A stretch of DNA of 64,000 nt, taken from the NCBI RefSeq assembly GCF_018446385.1, contig NC_056005.1:94578984-94642983 (forward strand). The letters run 5' to 3'. How positions within the stretch are numbered: position 1 is the stretch's first letter; the number at the start of each line of letters is the position of its first letter. Source of the DNA: Zingiber officinale (taxonomy: Eukaryota; Streptophyta; Magnoliopsida; Zingiberales; Zingiberaceae). Shown piece after piece: positions 10,853-23,483 of this stretch. Made by a program: the position numbers and the translations under genes. Below the pieces are notes generated by a model that was not told the origin of the DNA, did no database searches, and was given only the letters and a program-made list of their open reading frames with translations.

Positions 10853-12950
10853 CTCTCTAACAAAGTCATCTCTCAATCAATAATAAAATCATTTATTCAG
10901 TACATCATTTCCACCGTTTTCAGATACGATTCACTATTATTTTTAATTCGGATAGAATCATCAACTTCTCCCTTAAAATTAAATAATAAAAGGCCGACAC
11001 CTGCCTATACAGATATTTTTTTAGCTGCAATGAACTCACCATTTGCATTTCTGATAACGAAGTAGCCGGCGTTTTCCTGAGCAGCTCCATCTCACATGTC
11101 ATTGTTTAATGCCAAATCAAACACGTTATGATTAAGTTATCTTCCACGCGGCTTGTATCACGTATACTTAGGCAGCTGAGCCGCAAAAACTGCTACCAAT
11201 TTATTGCTGGAAAAAAAATATTTGTCAATGCCTTCCTTTCTTGCACTCCAACGCCTCTAAAATCACAAGGGAAAAAATATGTCAACTGACTAAGTTACAA
11301 ATACTGGTCAAACTTTGTACTGTGGTCAGGGGTTTCTTTTCCTCCATTTTAACAAACCATTGACTTGTTCCTCTATTTTATAGCAAACCGTGAGCATGCA
11401 TGCATCTCCACTTTCATGCTGATGATCAACAGTGCAATTTAAAACTTTCTTAATTGTGTAGGGTTTGGTCGAAAGGTTCTTGAGGGAACAATAGAGCAGC
11501 AAGGGGTCCTAATGCTACCGGCCCCCTACAAAGCAAGAGGTCCCTACTGTTTGCGGGTGAGTTTTCTCCGTCATTGTTGTCACTGACAAGGAAACAAGTA
11601 GGGAAAAGTCCTGCGGCTGCCGACTTATTAGGAGGGTAGCTAATATAATTAATTATATATATTTTATGGGGAATCAGATACTGACAATTAATAAATTTAT
11701 AATAATTTAAAAGGAAATAAAGTTTTAAACAATCGCCCATATGATATGCCCGGGCATATGGGGTAGGGGTATTGATTTTACTTGGAAATAGTGATGGAGA
11801 TCTTTCCAGATTCCATCAATTAAATAATAATTCTCGTGTTTCTGGTCAATAAGATTAAGTCATTCCAAATCACGTTTTAATTACTCGTCTTTTTTTTAGT
11901 TTTTAGAATATTGCTTTGGGGTATATTATCAAAAGATCTGTAATATTCAAGGATTTCATGCCCTCTAAAGTAGAATTGTTTGTTATATAATACTTCAAAT
12001 AATACGTATCATAATGTGTGATTTGTGAGCTAGGTGATTATGAAAATGGATTGAGTATAGTGGGTTGAGAGAGTCTAGACGAACCAATTGAGTTAGGTCA
12101 AGAGTAGTCCCTCATATAATTAAGACAATGGGACCGGCCCATAGACTTTCTGCACCTTCCCTAGGGATCCTATACGAGGGAAATGAAACCAAGGAAAGCT
12201 ACCAAGTCCAATTAATCTATCCTACAAGTAGGATCCATATTAAAATTTGCTCAATTGTCCATCCTACCTCCTCTACATTTTCAACATAGAACTCTAGACA
12301 TGTCCAATGGGATTGGCCACCTAAGTGACTCCTGTTTGCAATTTTTGATTCAAATTGTCGCTGTTCATTTGCTCGATACCAACTTCAAAATACCAAACTA
12401 GCTGGTTCTCGCATGCTTGCACTTTGTGACGACATCTAATGAGACTTCGACAGTTAACTCAGACAGAAATGAGCCTTATCAAGTCTCTCTCTTCCTTTTA
12501 TCTGCACATGCCCTGATTCCAATCCGTTTGCCTGTCTCCATCCCAGCTAGCGATAAATCCCACCAAAACTAGGATTTGTTAGCTCCCCTCCGGCGCAGAT
12601 GCTGCTCTCTTAATTTTTGTTTTGCACGCCCGTGACCACTTTTTTTTTTTTTTTTTTAATGTATATGGCAGTCGTCATTAATGACGATATCACAGGGGAG
12701 GGAGGGAGGTCCCCATGACAATCTTCACTTCCATCTTCTTTCCCTCATTCCCCAGCCTTTACTTTATTCTATCGTAATCCTTCCTGTATCTTTTTCTTTT
12801 TATCTGTTTGCTCTCTTAATATGTAACCACCAGCTAATTAGCTATTAACAAATAAATTGATTCAACTTGTTAAATTAATTAATGGAGATCGATAAAGACC
12901 TGAAAAAACAGTTCTTCCTTGATTCTCGTCCCCTTTCCCAGCAACAAATC
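10853..12950. other. Intergenic region upstream of the ABCB gene
   Basis: No gene is visible. It contains an RNase H-like remnant (11023-11091), a perfect 16-base palindrome ATATGCCCGGGCATAT (11744-11759), a T-run near 12640-12658, and otherwise ordinary AT-rich promoter-distal DNA. Confidence 0.6.
11023..11091 (-). pseudogene. RNase H-like (RVT_3 type) remnant
   Basis: One frame reads DGAAQENAGYFVIRNANGEF, which matches the start of plant non-LTR element or RNase H-like domains (DGA...GAGFVIRN.G.F). Only about 23 residues are recognisable. Source family uncertain. Confidence 0.4.
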
Positions 12951-12956
12951 GAGAGC

Positions 12957-12963
12957 TATAAAG
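12957..12963 (+). promoter_or_regulatory. Likely TATA box of the ABCB gene
   Basis: CTATAAAG sits 95 bases upstream of the ATG at 13052, a normal distance for a plant promoter with a short 5' leader. A second AT run (TATATATG, near 12990) is closer and less likely. Confidence 0.5.
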
Positions 12964-13051
12964 GGAACACCTCTGTCCTTAATGGCGTCTATATATGCCG
13001 CTTAAAACCTCAGCAGACTTCATTCCGGTTCTTAAGAAGTGAGTGATCACG

Positions 13052-16000
13052 ATGGGAAAAGTTGAGGGAGATGAGACGAGTAATGTAGGAAAGGAGCCGA
13101 AGCAGAGTCAGTCTTCTTCTTCTTCTTTCTCCTTTTGGTCTATATTCAGGCATGCAGACCGGGTGGACAAGCTACTGATGACGCTGGGTTTCGTCGGCGC
13201 CGTCGGTGACGGCGTCTCGATGCCTCTCATGCTTCTCTTGACTAGTAAGATCTTCAATAACTTGGGAGGCGGTTCCACAGACTCCTCTGATTTTACCCAC
13301 TCCATTAACAAGGTATGAAACAGCCATGTTCATGTTTCTAGTGTTTTCATGGCCTCTCATCACGTGCTTCATGTTTTAGAATGCAGTCAACATGGTGTAT
13401 TTGGCCTGTGGAAGCTTCGTCGTCTCGTTCTTGGGTACAAAGATTCAGTTCCTCTTTTTGTTTTGATTCTCGGATACAATTGGTAGTAGATTTAATGATG
13501 ATTGTTGTGGCGGCAGAGGGTTACTGCTGGACTAGGACAGGGGAGCGGCAGGCGTCGCGGATGCGCGCCCGGTACCTTAGCGCTGTTCTCAGACAGGATA
13601 TCGAGTACTTCGACCTCAACGCCGGCACCGGAAGTGAAGTCATCACCGGCGTTTCCAGCGATAGTCTCGTCATCCAAGATTGCCTCAGTGAGAAGGTCAG
13701 ATCTTATACCTTCCTACTCTGCTGCTCTTCTTGATTGACGGGTGGTGGTGAGATATTTGATTTGTTGCAGGTGCCTAACTTTATCATGAACGGCGCCACC
13801 TTCATCGGCAGCTATGTTGTGGGGTTCTTCATGATGTGGCGGTTGGCGCTGATAGCGTCGCCCACAGCGGTGTTGCTCATCATCCCCGGCCTCATGTACG
13901 GTCGCATCCTCATGGAGCTCGCTCGGAAGATTCGTGGAGAGTACCAGAAGGCCGGCACAGTGGTGGAGCAGTGTATGTCCTCCATCCGCACCGTTTACTC
14001 CTCTGTGGCAGAGGAGCGCACCATGGCCAAGTTCTCCACCGCGCTCGACAATTCCGTCGAGCTTGGCCTCCGTCAGGGTCTCGCAAAGGGCCTGGCTATT
14101 GGAAGCAACGGCATCACCTTTGTCATCTGGGCCTTCATGGTCTGGTATGGAAGCCGCCTTGTCATGTACCACGGTGGCAAGGGTGGCACTGTCTTCGCCG
14201 TCGGCGCCTCGATCATCGTCGGGGGCCTGTAATTCCCACAACATCATCATCATTTTTCTTACTTCTTTCTCTTCTCCTTTCCTCTCCCCTCACAAAATTC
14301 ATTGGGACAGGTCACTCGGCTCGGGGCTATCCAACGTGAAGTACTTCTCGGAGGCAAGCTCCGCCGGCGAGCGAATCATGACGGTGATCCACCGAGTACC
14401 AAAAATTGACTCCGACAGCTCGAAGGGAGAAGCTCTAGAGAACGTGTCCGGGGACGTGGAATTCAGAAATGTGGAGTTCGCATACCCCTCGCGGCCGGAC
14501 AACTACATATTCAGGGACTTCAACCTCAAAGTCCCGGCAGGAAGGACGGTGGCTCTGGTGGGCAGCAGCGGGTCAGGAAAATCGACGGTGATCGCACTGC
14601 TGGAGCGGTTCTACGATCCACTCGCCGGCGGGATTCTGATAGACGGGATAGACATCCGGAGGCTGCAGCTCAAGTGGCTAAGGTCGCAGTTGGGACTGGT
14701 GAGCCAAGAGCCTGCTCTGTTTGCAACCTCCATTAAAGAGAACATATTATTTGGGAAGGAGGGCGCCACCATGGAGGAGGTGGTGGCCGCCGCAGAGGCA
14801 GCCAATGCCCACAGTTTCATCTCGCAACTTCCCCAGGGGTACGACACTAAGGTAACTTAATTTCATCATTTCCACGACTTCACTTTTACTTTTCACTAAA
14901 AAGGTTGAATAGTTATAACTTGAAGTATCGTAAAAGAGGCCAGGAAAATTTAATATGAGTCTTTTCCACATGTTACTTAACTATTAATGAATCCAATTCA
15001 ATTTCCTACTTAGAAACACTAATAATGATGATGATTGCTTGGGATTAAGGAGTTCCACTGCAATTGATTCCCATCCCAACTTCTCAGTATAATACTAAAT
15101 ACTTCAAGGTCAACCACACAGAGTGCAAAGCATTCAATTCTACCAAAGAATTCTACAAGACACTTTCTTCTCTTCTCTGTTCATCATCAATCATGATTAG
15201 TGACAAGCATTGTACTCTTTCCAAGGATCTATTCTTTCAGTCCAATCTATCATCTCTATACCTATTTATGGGAACGGCTCCACTGAATATGTCAAGCCAC
15301 TAAAATCTTCCACGTACATGGTTTCTCAAAATGCTGGGCCCTTTGAGTGCGAGAGAGCTCATGAGTGCCATGCTATGCACAAGGGGCCACCACCCCATTG
15401 CACATGAGGTGGGAAGAGATAGATCACTGTCAATTTCAGTTACTTTGAGCTGTGTTCCATCAAGTTCTTAATAACTAAGGCTTCTATCAGTGTTTAATTC
15501 AGAGATTGTTTTCTAGTGTTTCTTCCTGTTCTGTGAATTATAGTGAAAGAAATTGTGGTTTTTTTTGTTTGTTTTGGCGTGTGCAGGTGGGAGAGAGAGG
15601 AGCTCAGATGTCCGGCGGGCAGAAGCAGAGAATCGCCATCGCCAGGGCGGTGCTGAAGTCGCCCAAGATCCTCCTGCTCGACGAGGCCACCAGCGCCCTT
15701 GACTCCGAGTCGGAGCGGATCGTCCAAGAGGCCCTCGACCTCGCCTCCGTCGGCCGCACCGCCATCGTCATCGCCCACCGTCTCTCCACCATCCGCCACG
15801 CCGATGTCATCGCAGTCGTGCAGGACGGCAGCGTCACGGAGATCGGCTCCCATGACGACCTCATCGACCGCCCCGACGGCCTCTACTCCTCCCTCGTCCG
15901 CCTCCAGCGTACCACCGCCCACCTCCGTGAAGGTGAGACCAGCTCCGGAGCTGCGCAATTGGGCAGCAGCAGTAGTATGAGCCGCCGCTTCTCCGCCGCC

Positions 16001-17851
16001 AGCCGCACAAGCTCCGGCCGCTCCGTTGCGTCGGTATCACCGGAAGATGACGCCGACGAGAGCCCTGGGAAGCCGAAGCCTCCAGTGCCGTCCTTCCGGC
16101 GGCTGCTGCAGCTGAACGCGCCGGAGTGGCGTCAGGCGCTGCTGGGCTGCGCCAGCGCCACTGTGTTCGGCGCAATCCAGCCTCTGTATTCCTACGCGCT
16201 CGGCAGCATGATCTCTGTTTTCTTCCTCACAGACCACGATGAGATCAAGAACAAGACGAGGACCTACGCGTTCCTCTTCATTGCCCTTTCCTTGCTCTCC
16301 TTCTTCATCAACATCGGGCAGCACTACAACTTCGGCGCCATGGGCGAGTACCTCACCAAGCGTGTCCGCCAGCGGATGCTGTCCCAGATCCTCACTTTCG
16401 AGGTTGGCTGGTTCGACCAGGACGAGAACTCCACCGGCGCCGTCTGCGCGCGCCTCGCCAACGAGGCCAACGTCGTCCGCTCCCTCGTCGGCGACCGGAT
16501 GGCCCTCATCATCCAGACCGTCTCCGCCGTCGTCATCGCATGCACCATGGGGCTCGTCCTTGCCTGGAGACTGGCGCTCGTCATGATCGCCGTCCAGCCC
16601 ATCATCATCCTCTGCTTCTACGCCCGCCGCGTCCTCCTCAAGAACCTCTCCTCCAAGGCCATCAAGAGCCAAACCGAAAGCAGCAAGCTCGCCGCGGACG
16701 CCGTCGCTAATCTCCGCACCATCACCGCCTTCTCCTCCCAAGAACGCATTTTGCGCATGTTCGAGGAGGCGCAAGCCGGGCCCCGCCGGGAGTGCGTCCG
16801 GCAGTCGTGGTTCGCCGGCGCGGGGCTGGCTTTCTCCCAGAGCCTCATGACTTGCACATGGGCTCTTGATTTCTGGTACGGAGGCAAGCTGATCGCCGAC
16901 GGATTCATCTCCGCCAAGGCTTTATTCGAGACTTTCATGATCCTCGTCTCCACCGGCCGCGTCATCGCTGACGCCGGCAGTATGACCACCGACCTCGCCA
17001 AGGGTGCCGACGCCGTCGCCTCTGTTTTCGCGGTGCTAGACCGTGTCACAGCCATCGAGCCTAACGACCCAGACGGCCACTGTCCCGAGCGGCTCACCGG
17101 CGACATCGAGATCCGTGGGGTTGACTTCGCCTATCCGGCACGTCCCGACGTAGTCATCTTCCGAGGCTTCTCGCTCTGCATCGAGGCCGGAAAATCGACG
17201 GCTCTCGTGGGGCAAAGCGGCTCCGGGAAGTCCACGGTCATAGGCCTGATCGAGCGGTTCTACGACCCGCTCAGGGGGACGGTCAAGATCGACGGCAGGG
17301 CCGTCAAGTCGTACAACCTCCGGGCGCTAAGGAAGCACATCGGCATGGTGGGACAAGAGCCGACGCTGTTCGCCGGGAGCATCCGGGAGAACATCGCCTA
17401 CGGGAGTGACGGAGAAATAGCGCCGGCGGAGATCGAGGCGGCGGCGCGGGCGGCGAACGCACACGAGTTCATCAGCGCGCTGAAGGAAGGGTACGAGACG
17501 CAGTGCGGCGACCGGGGGTTGCAGCTCTCCGGCGGGCAGAAGCAGCGGATAGCCATCGCGCGCGCGATCCTGAAGGACCCAGCGATCTTGCTACTGGACG
17601 AGGCGACGAGCGCGCTGGACAGCCAGTCGGAGAAGGCGGTGCAGTCGGCTCTGGAGCGGCTGATGGTGGGTCGGACCAGCGTGGTGGTGGCGCACCGCCT
17701 CAGCACCATCCGCCACTGCCACCTCATCGCCGTGCTCGACCAGGGCGCCGTCGTCGAGAAAGGAACCCACGCCTCCCTCATCTCCAAGGGGCCCGGTGGG
17801 GCCTACTTCGGACTCACCGCCCTGCAAAGTGGCGGCGCCGCCTCGACGTGA
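13052..17851 (+). CDS. ABCB15-like: ABCB15-like full-size ABC transporter (MDR/P-glycoprotein type)
   Basis: Six exons with GT-AG borders and consistent phases: 13052-13312, 13380-13434, 13517-13695, 13771-14228, 14311-14851, 15587-17851. They predict 1252 residues, normal for a full transporter (TMD1-NBD1-TMD2-NBD2). NBD1: Walker [10 protein letters not shown] (about residue 402), signature SGGQKQR (507), Walker B ILLLDEA (526), H-loop IAHRLST. NBD2: Walker [10 protein letters not shown] (1040), signature LSGGQKQR (about 1146), Walker B ILLLDEA (1165), H-loop VAHRLST. A Ser-rich linker follows NBD1. The N terminus ([15 protein letters not shown]) and TMD2 text ([15 protein letters not shown]) match the ABCB15/16/17/18/22 clade, plasma-membrane exporters implicated in auxin or secondary-metabolite transport; the substrate here is unknown. 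The ATG at 13052 has A at -3 and G at +4. All catalytic motifs are intact. Exons are GC-rich; the flanks are AT-rich. Confidence 0.96.
14852..15586 (+). other. Intron 5 of the ABCB gene
   Basis: This 735-bp intron splits NBD1 between Walker A/Q-loop and the signature motif. Its last ~110 bases (GTGTTTAATTCAGAG ... GTGTGCAG) are also present next to the exon 6 pseudogene copy at 55870-55990. That copy therefore arose from genomic DNA, not from a spliced mRNA. Confidence 0.85.
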
Positions 17852-17997
17852 TCGGATTTTATTTTCGAAACCTAATATATATATCGAATTATCAATAATA
17901 TAAATGAAACTTCATCATGTTGGTAAGAAGACATTCTCTCGTGTTCGCCGTTTCCGTCACTTCATTCTTAATAGCTATTAGCACAGATAGTTAAGAT

Positions 17998-18928
17998 CAT
18001 AATTTGTAGAATCACGATCTTACGCAGGATCGATTTAGGATCAAGATCGGATCGGTCAGGATCGGATCGTAGAATCGTACGATTCTACCAAAAACTCTTA
18101 AAATTTTATCATACATGATTAATAATTAGAAAAAATACCTAAAAAACTCATTTACATATAAATAAATAACTAATTATATATATATATGCAATTATTTACA
18201 CTCAACACATCAAATTACATTACTACATGTACAAATTTAAATTAACTTGTAATTCAACTATCATTCTCACATAGTAATAATATTTATATTTTCATATCAT
18301 AAAATGAAAGAATATAAAATATCTATTAACACAATAATATTAACACATACAATGTCAAAAATATTTCCTTGATTTATAAGATAATTCAATTTAAATGTCA
18401 ACAAAGCATATAATGTATATAACAGAAGTTATTGAATCCTTTGATTCAAATATGAATGCCGGAAATAATCTTCTAAATACTGGTTAATGTCACACAATAC
18501 TAGACAATAGACATCCAAAAATTTATTATTTTGAGAAAAATAAATGACAGAATATTATTGATAAAAAAAACTAACTCAAAAATAATTAAACATATATTTA
18601 AATAATTTAAAACTCTAATAAGATGAAAAAAAATAATGGTTAAGGAGAAACTTTGAAATTTATTAAAGATCTCTGAACGAGCTTTAATTTGATATATTAT
18701 AGGCCCCGTGGTTCAATCCGAGTCAAAAGTTATGATCTCTCAAAGTTTCCACCGATCCTGCTCCGATTCTGCTCCGATCCTGCTCCGATTCTACCGATTC
18801 TGCTCCCATCCTACCGATCCTATCGATCCTACTGCAAAAACGATTCTGCACGATCCTGGATCGATTTTGGGTTTCCGGATCGTAGGATCGTACGATCCTA
18901 TGATCCGGATCGCATTTTGCAAACTATG
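17998..18928. mobile_element. Non-autonomous hAT-like element, 931 bp
   Basis: Flanked by an 8-bp target duplication GTTAAGAT / GTTAAGAC (17990-17997 and 18929-18936, one mismatch). The termini are imperfect inverted repeats: CATAATTTGTAGAAT at the left, and CATAGTTTGCAAAAT as the complement of the right end. Both ends carry many GGATCG/CGATCC/GATTC motifs (18020-18090 and 18745-18915), and the centre is AT-rich with no ORF. The 8-bp duplication and subterminal repeats fit the hAT superfamily. It lies about 150 bp past the ABCB stop codon. Confidence 0.75.
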
Positions 18929-19970
18929 GTTAAGACATAATAGTGTTGATAATAATTTTTAATCATCGTATTATTCTAAGGATTTAAAATGAAACTTTAT
19001 ATCCAATAGTTTAGATTTTTTATAGATTTTAGAAGTATTTAAATTCAGACATTCTACTGTTATGCTGATTAATCCGCAAAATGATCAATTTAGTGTCATA
19101 AAAAATTTCATCTCATTAAAGTAGATAAAAAAAATGTACAGATATACGATTGTTGCATATTTACAACTTCTTTGTAGCAAGGAGTCAATAGTATATATCA
19201 AACGTGGTGATGATATATATATTAGTTATACTTTAATGAATACTAAACCAATTAATCGTTTACCGTAAAATATTTTAACAATTATGTAATATTTTTTTGA
19301 AATTTTATATACTTTTTAAAAATAGATAAGTTATGGTTTTAATTATTATGACAATAGGTTTTTAAAATTTGTTTAGTGATTCAATTTTGAGATTTTAACA
19401 CTTTAGAATAAGGGTTTTAAGATTTTTTTTTATATATAATTCTAATAATTAGGGCAATCCTTTTATTTTGCTCTATTCTTTTTTGTTTGGTCGATTATTC
19501 TATGGGTTTAAACTTAGTTGACTAACTTTGCTAACCCTCCCAACTTAAGTGCCAAATTTAATTTATTAAGTCACTAATTTTTCCACCCATTCAATTGCCT
19601 AATCTACCGTTTGATCGATTCATTCGACAGCTACGCTCGACTCTTTCAACTTGACTAATTCGATTGGCTCACACATGCCCGCGCTACTTAACTCAATCAA
19701 TTTAATTGATGAGCTTGAGCTATTTAGTATGGTTGCTCCATCTAAGTTGTTAGCCTATGAGTACAATTATTTATATGTTGTTTAAACAATATAATAGATA
19801 TGAAATATTTTTTTAAAAAATAAATAAATAGAGTTGAGCATATTACACTTGATTGAGTTCAAATTATCTGTCCGGATCCATCTACATGTTAGTCGGATCA
19901 TAAAAATGGAATACATACTAGTACTAAAAACAAAGAGGGCATCAAACTTTACACAATGAATGAATGCGAT

Positions 19971-20090
19971 TTTATGTTATTTATAATTCTTTTTATTATT
20001 TACATTTTTTGATATGATTGAATGGTTGGATTTATGTTATTTATAATTCTTTTTATTATTTAAATTTTTTGATATGATTGAATGGTTGGA
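19971..20090. repeat. Two-copy 60-bp tandem duplication
   Basis: Copies 19971-20030 and 20031-20090 are identical except for one base (TTACATTT versus TTAAATTT). The near identity marks a recent local duplication. Confidence 0.95.
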
Positions 20091-21190
20091 GACAATTAAA
20101 TGGAAACCTTTCCACCACCCATTGCAATAGGGAAGAGTCCTTTAAATCTCCACCAAAGTTGCATCAAACTAAAAATAAAGGTGGCAAGGTTCTTGTCAAA
20201 GGTACAATAACAACTTAAAGCAAGGGGAGAAAACTATTTGGTGCATCTTTTGTTGGGGCCTAATTATGTAGCTTTGCATATTGTTCTAAAAGCATAGGCC
20301 ATCATTTGGCATAAAATGCCTTATTATTTGGCAAAAACTAGGGTGTCCATGGCGAAATGATTGCTATGCCTTCTAAAGTTATGTTTTTGCAAATGAATCA
20401 ACCGATGAATTAATGGTCGGTCGCCCGTTCGAAGTTGAAACTTTGTTAGTGTCGCCAATATCAATAGCGAGATAAGTTTTAGAGTCCACTAGACATTCCT
20501 TTCTCGGAGAGGTATTATTCAATCTTCCACTCGAGGAATGATGAGGACAAACATACACGATGCAAGTGGATCGGATCGATAGCTTCTTTACCATTTGAAT
20601 TCTCGAAGAAGCTATTGAGACGATCGATTCAATGTAGGTTATGATTAATTAGATGGGTCATGTTTTCAAGTTTGGAGAATGAAATGAAGAGGAGTATAAA
20701 ATCATTTTTAGTTGTGTTTATTTGAAGGGATTAAAAATGATGTGAGAAAATTATTTTAATTATCTTTATATATTTCTTCAAAATTAGAGGGGAAAATGAT
20801 AATAAATAATATGTTTCTAGTAATTTATCCCAATTTGGTTGATTCGATTCGAGAGGTAGAAGCATTCAACTAGTTTTGACCTAATTTAGGAATATACTTA
20901 CCTTAGACTATGATGAAGTATAGTTATAGTTAGAAGTCTAATGATATTTCAAAGAAAGCCTCGAGGGAACATAGTGGGAGCGCAAAGGCAAAAGAATCTT
21001 AGACTACATAGAACGATAGTTGGAGTCCAATAAAATCTTATAGCTTCGAGGGAGCAAAGTGGGGATGGAGTGGGGGCATAAAGGCAAGCTGACCAAAGAG
21101 GAGCAATAGGTGGATCGATAGCGTAAGTGGATCTCTTTCGCGACAAGATGGAGCTCACTTGGGAGAGGAACCAACAAGTTGAAAAATAAC

Positions 21191-21194
<4 letters not shown>

Positions 21195-21229
<35 letters not shown>
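21195..21229. repeat. (TA)n microsatellite
   Basis: Uninterrupted alternating TA for about 35 bases. Confidence 0.95.
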
Positions 21230-21233
<4 letters not shown>

Positions 21234-22972
21234 CGAAAATATTATCCTACAGTATGAATGATGCGGTTGCGTGTGACTTGGCTGACCTGGACATGCCACA
21301 CCAAAGAGAAAACACGTTAAAGAAAAAAAAAATGAAATATAGTTCCGCGAGTTCTAGTTTCGCCATCGCAAACGTTGATCGCTATTCTCCCTCGCGCCTC
21401 TCGTCAATCGCCACTAATCTTCACTAGACGACGACGGATCGTCCCCCGCTAGATCCAGATCGGATTCAGGCCGGATCACGACCAAAATCCGATCGTTTCA
21501 TGGCCAAAATCGATTGCAACACTGGTGATGTAGCGCTATCGATTCTGGTCACAATTTGATAGAAATCTAACAGCGATTGCACCGGAACCCCCTAGGGTTC
21601 ATATCCCCTTAGGTGTAGTTTCGATTTGGGCAGTCGACCGGAGGTCGTTGGTTGTGGGTGAGCAACGATTGGGCGACAAGCAAAAGGCCTACGGGCAAGT
21701 GACAGTCGATGGTTCTAGAACTCGCGGCGAGGTCGGCGAAGAAGACGAGAAGGAGCATTTTTTTATAAAAGAAAATACATGAAATTTCCATGAGGGATGC
21801 ACCACACCAAACCACATTTAGAGAACCACAGACTAAATACACACTCTCTTATCTCTCTCTATATATAATTGATATAAAATTTTCTACTCACCATCAGAAT
21901 AAATTAAAAAACATTCGCAATAGTCGACTCATCAATCCAGCATTATCAAGCCAACACAGCCAACAGCCAACCGCCGAGAAAAACAACTCTCATTCTCAAA
22001 AGAAGTCGTTTCACCCTAAAATGCCCCAATTATCCATTAACAATATAACATTATATATATAAGTTTTGCAAAACATATACAAGAGAGTTAAATCTCATTT
22101 CGTCCCTCTTGTTTACTAAAAATGATCAGAAGATATAAAACAACAGACACTATAACAAAGTTGAATGGTCAGAATAGTGTTAAGAAGTGTGTTTCCACAT
22201 TATTGACATGGAACAAGGATGAAAAATAACATAAGTAATAAGATAAATAACTAATACACCTCTGATTCTTAATCTATGATCCCAGTTCACTCGCCTAGTT
22301 TCCTCCTCTTAAAACTCAATTTCCTGGTATAAACAATGCCGAGACAATGACAGTGGATATGCGCAAGACAATACTCAGCCGAATGGAGAATAGTTCTTGA
22401 GGATTTGTTGTCACAGATGATTTGATCATTGGAGTATCCTCGTGGCTTCATCACCAGCGCCTCTCTGATAAGGAGATTAACTAGAAGAAGAGAATACAAG
22501 TTAAGTGAAACAAGAAAATCATGATATTTATCATTAATAATAATCATAATAATAATAATAAAAAGGAGCAGCTATATATTTTATCTTCAATTGCATAGTG
22601 TCACTCGCCATCAGAGCTATGGATTTCACTCTGCTCAATACAGGCAAAATCTATCATTCTACCTGCTGATCAGTACATATTCTGCTAGTTCTGCGAGCTG
22701 TGGCTGCGAGCTAGAATCGAATCGATGAGAACTGCAACTCCATGTCCTTTTCTAGTTCTGAAAGTAGAAAGTGCGAGATAGGAAAAATTCAATAAGGTGT
22801 CACCCTCCTTTTTTATTTGGTCTCATGGCTGCTTTTCCACATCAGTGGCACCGGAAGTATGTGTCAACCAGTGTTTTAAATCGCGTAGCGTTGGTTCATA
22901 GCGTTTTTGTCTTGTCATTGCGTAGCGTAAATAGCGTAGCGTATAGCGCAAGCTTTTCGTGCACGTCAATGT

Positions 22973-23371
22973 TTAAATTTTAAAAAATTTCCCATAAAGA
23001 GTACCTTTACCTTTTGATTCACCACTACCAGAACATCCAATTGAATTTCCCCCTACACTTCCAACTTTTGATGATTGCGTACTCATACTTTGGGGACCTT
23101 CACCGATCTCTCGTAACAATTCAGTTTGTTTACTTTTAGATGCTCTAATTTTGTCAAGTGATTCTCTAATTTCTTTCTTAATATCATCCGGAACACTAAC
23201 ACAAGGTGCAACCCCTTTATGAGTTTGAGTTAAATGTTCCTTCAAGCGAGTAATCCCTCCATTCGATATATGATGACAAAATTTGCACCGAACAGCTTTT
23301 TCCCCTTCATTTTGATAACAATACTTCCAACCAATATCTTTTTTATCTTTTTTTGATAAATTCGTAGACAT
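22973..23371 (-). CDS. BED zinc-finger protein, N-terminal part of a hAT transposase
   Basis: 132 residues from an ATG (MSTNLSKKDKKD). The BED finger is clear: WKYCYQNEGEKAVRCKFC ... GGITRLKEHLTQTH (C-x2-C, then H-x4-H). A Ser/Gly-rich linker follows and the frame stops at once after YGKFFKI, where the dimerisation and catalytic (DDE/RNase H-like) domains of the DUF659-type hAT transposases would begin. A 5' leader intron is likely: donor GGAG|GTAAGC near 23867 and acceptor TTTTTCTAG near 23400, both on the - strand. If expressed, it would bind DNA but could not transpose. It could be a simple deletion relic or a repressor-like derivative; no expression evidence is available here. Confidence 0.7.
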   Translation of the reverse strand: MSTNLSKKDKKDIGWKYCYQNEGEKAVRCKFCHHISNGGITRLKEHLTQTHKGVAPCVSVPDDIKKEIRESLDKIRASKSKQTELLREIGEGPQSMSTQSSKVGSVGGNSIGCSGSGESKGKGTLYGKFFKI

Positions 23372-23483
23372 TGCAAATTCTAACTAGACAATCAAAATCC
23401 TAGAAAAACAAAAGAAAAAAATCAGAATAAATAATTAATTAATTAGAAACAAATCAGCAAAAAAAAAAAAAAAAATCAATCCA

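Larger units (their letters stand above)
18937..22860. other. AT-rich intergenic DNA without recognised genes
   Basis: No ORF with a recognisable product was found. Visible structure: a 60-bp tandem duplication at 19971-20090, a (TA)n microsatellite at about 21195-21229, and an (ATA)n run near 22540-22560. Short open frames at 20379-20594 and 20949-21158 (-) show no known domain. Confidence 0.6.

Noticed and set aside
11450..11740. 96-codon - strand frame upstream of the ABCB gene
   Set aside because: Low-complexity end, no recognisable domain, no splice or promoter context.
11744..11759. Perfect palindrome ATATGCCCGGGCATAT as a possible regulatory site
   Set aside because: More than 1.2 kb from the promoter, single occurrence, no known factor that I can name for it.
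13714..14253. Long - strand ORF opposite ABCB exon 4
   Set aside because: Shadow of a GC-rich exon; no domain, and the + strand frame is clearly coding. The same holds for 16037-16774 (-) and other frames over exon 6.
20379..20594. 71-codon - strand ORF with an ordinary composition
   Set aside because: No similarity to a family I can name and no gene context; treated as chance.
21436..21530. Cluster of GATCC/GGATC motifs resembling the ends of the 17998-18928 element
   Set aside because: No inverted partner or 8-bp duplication was found nearby.
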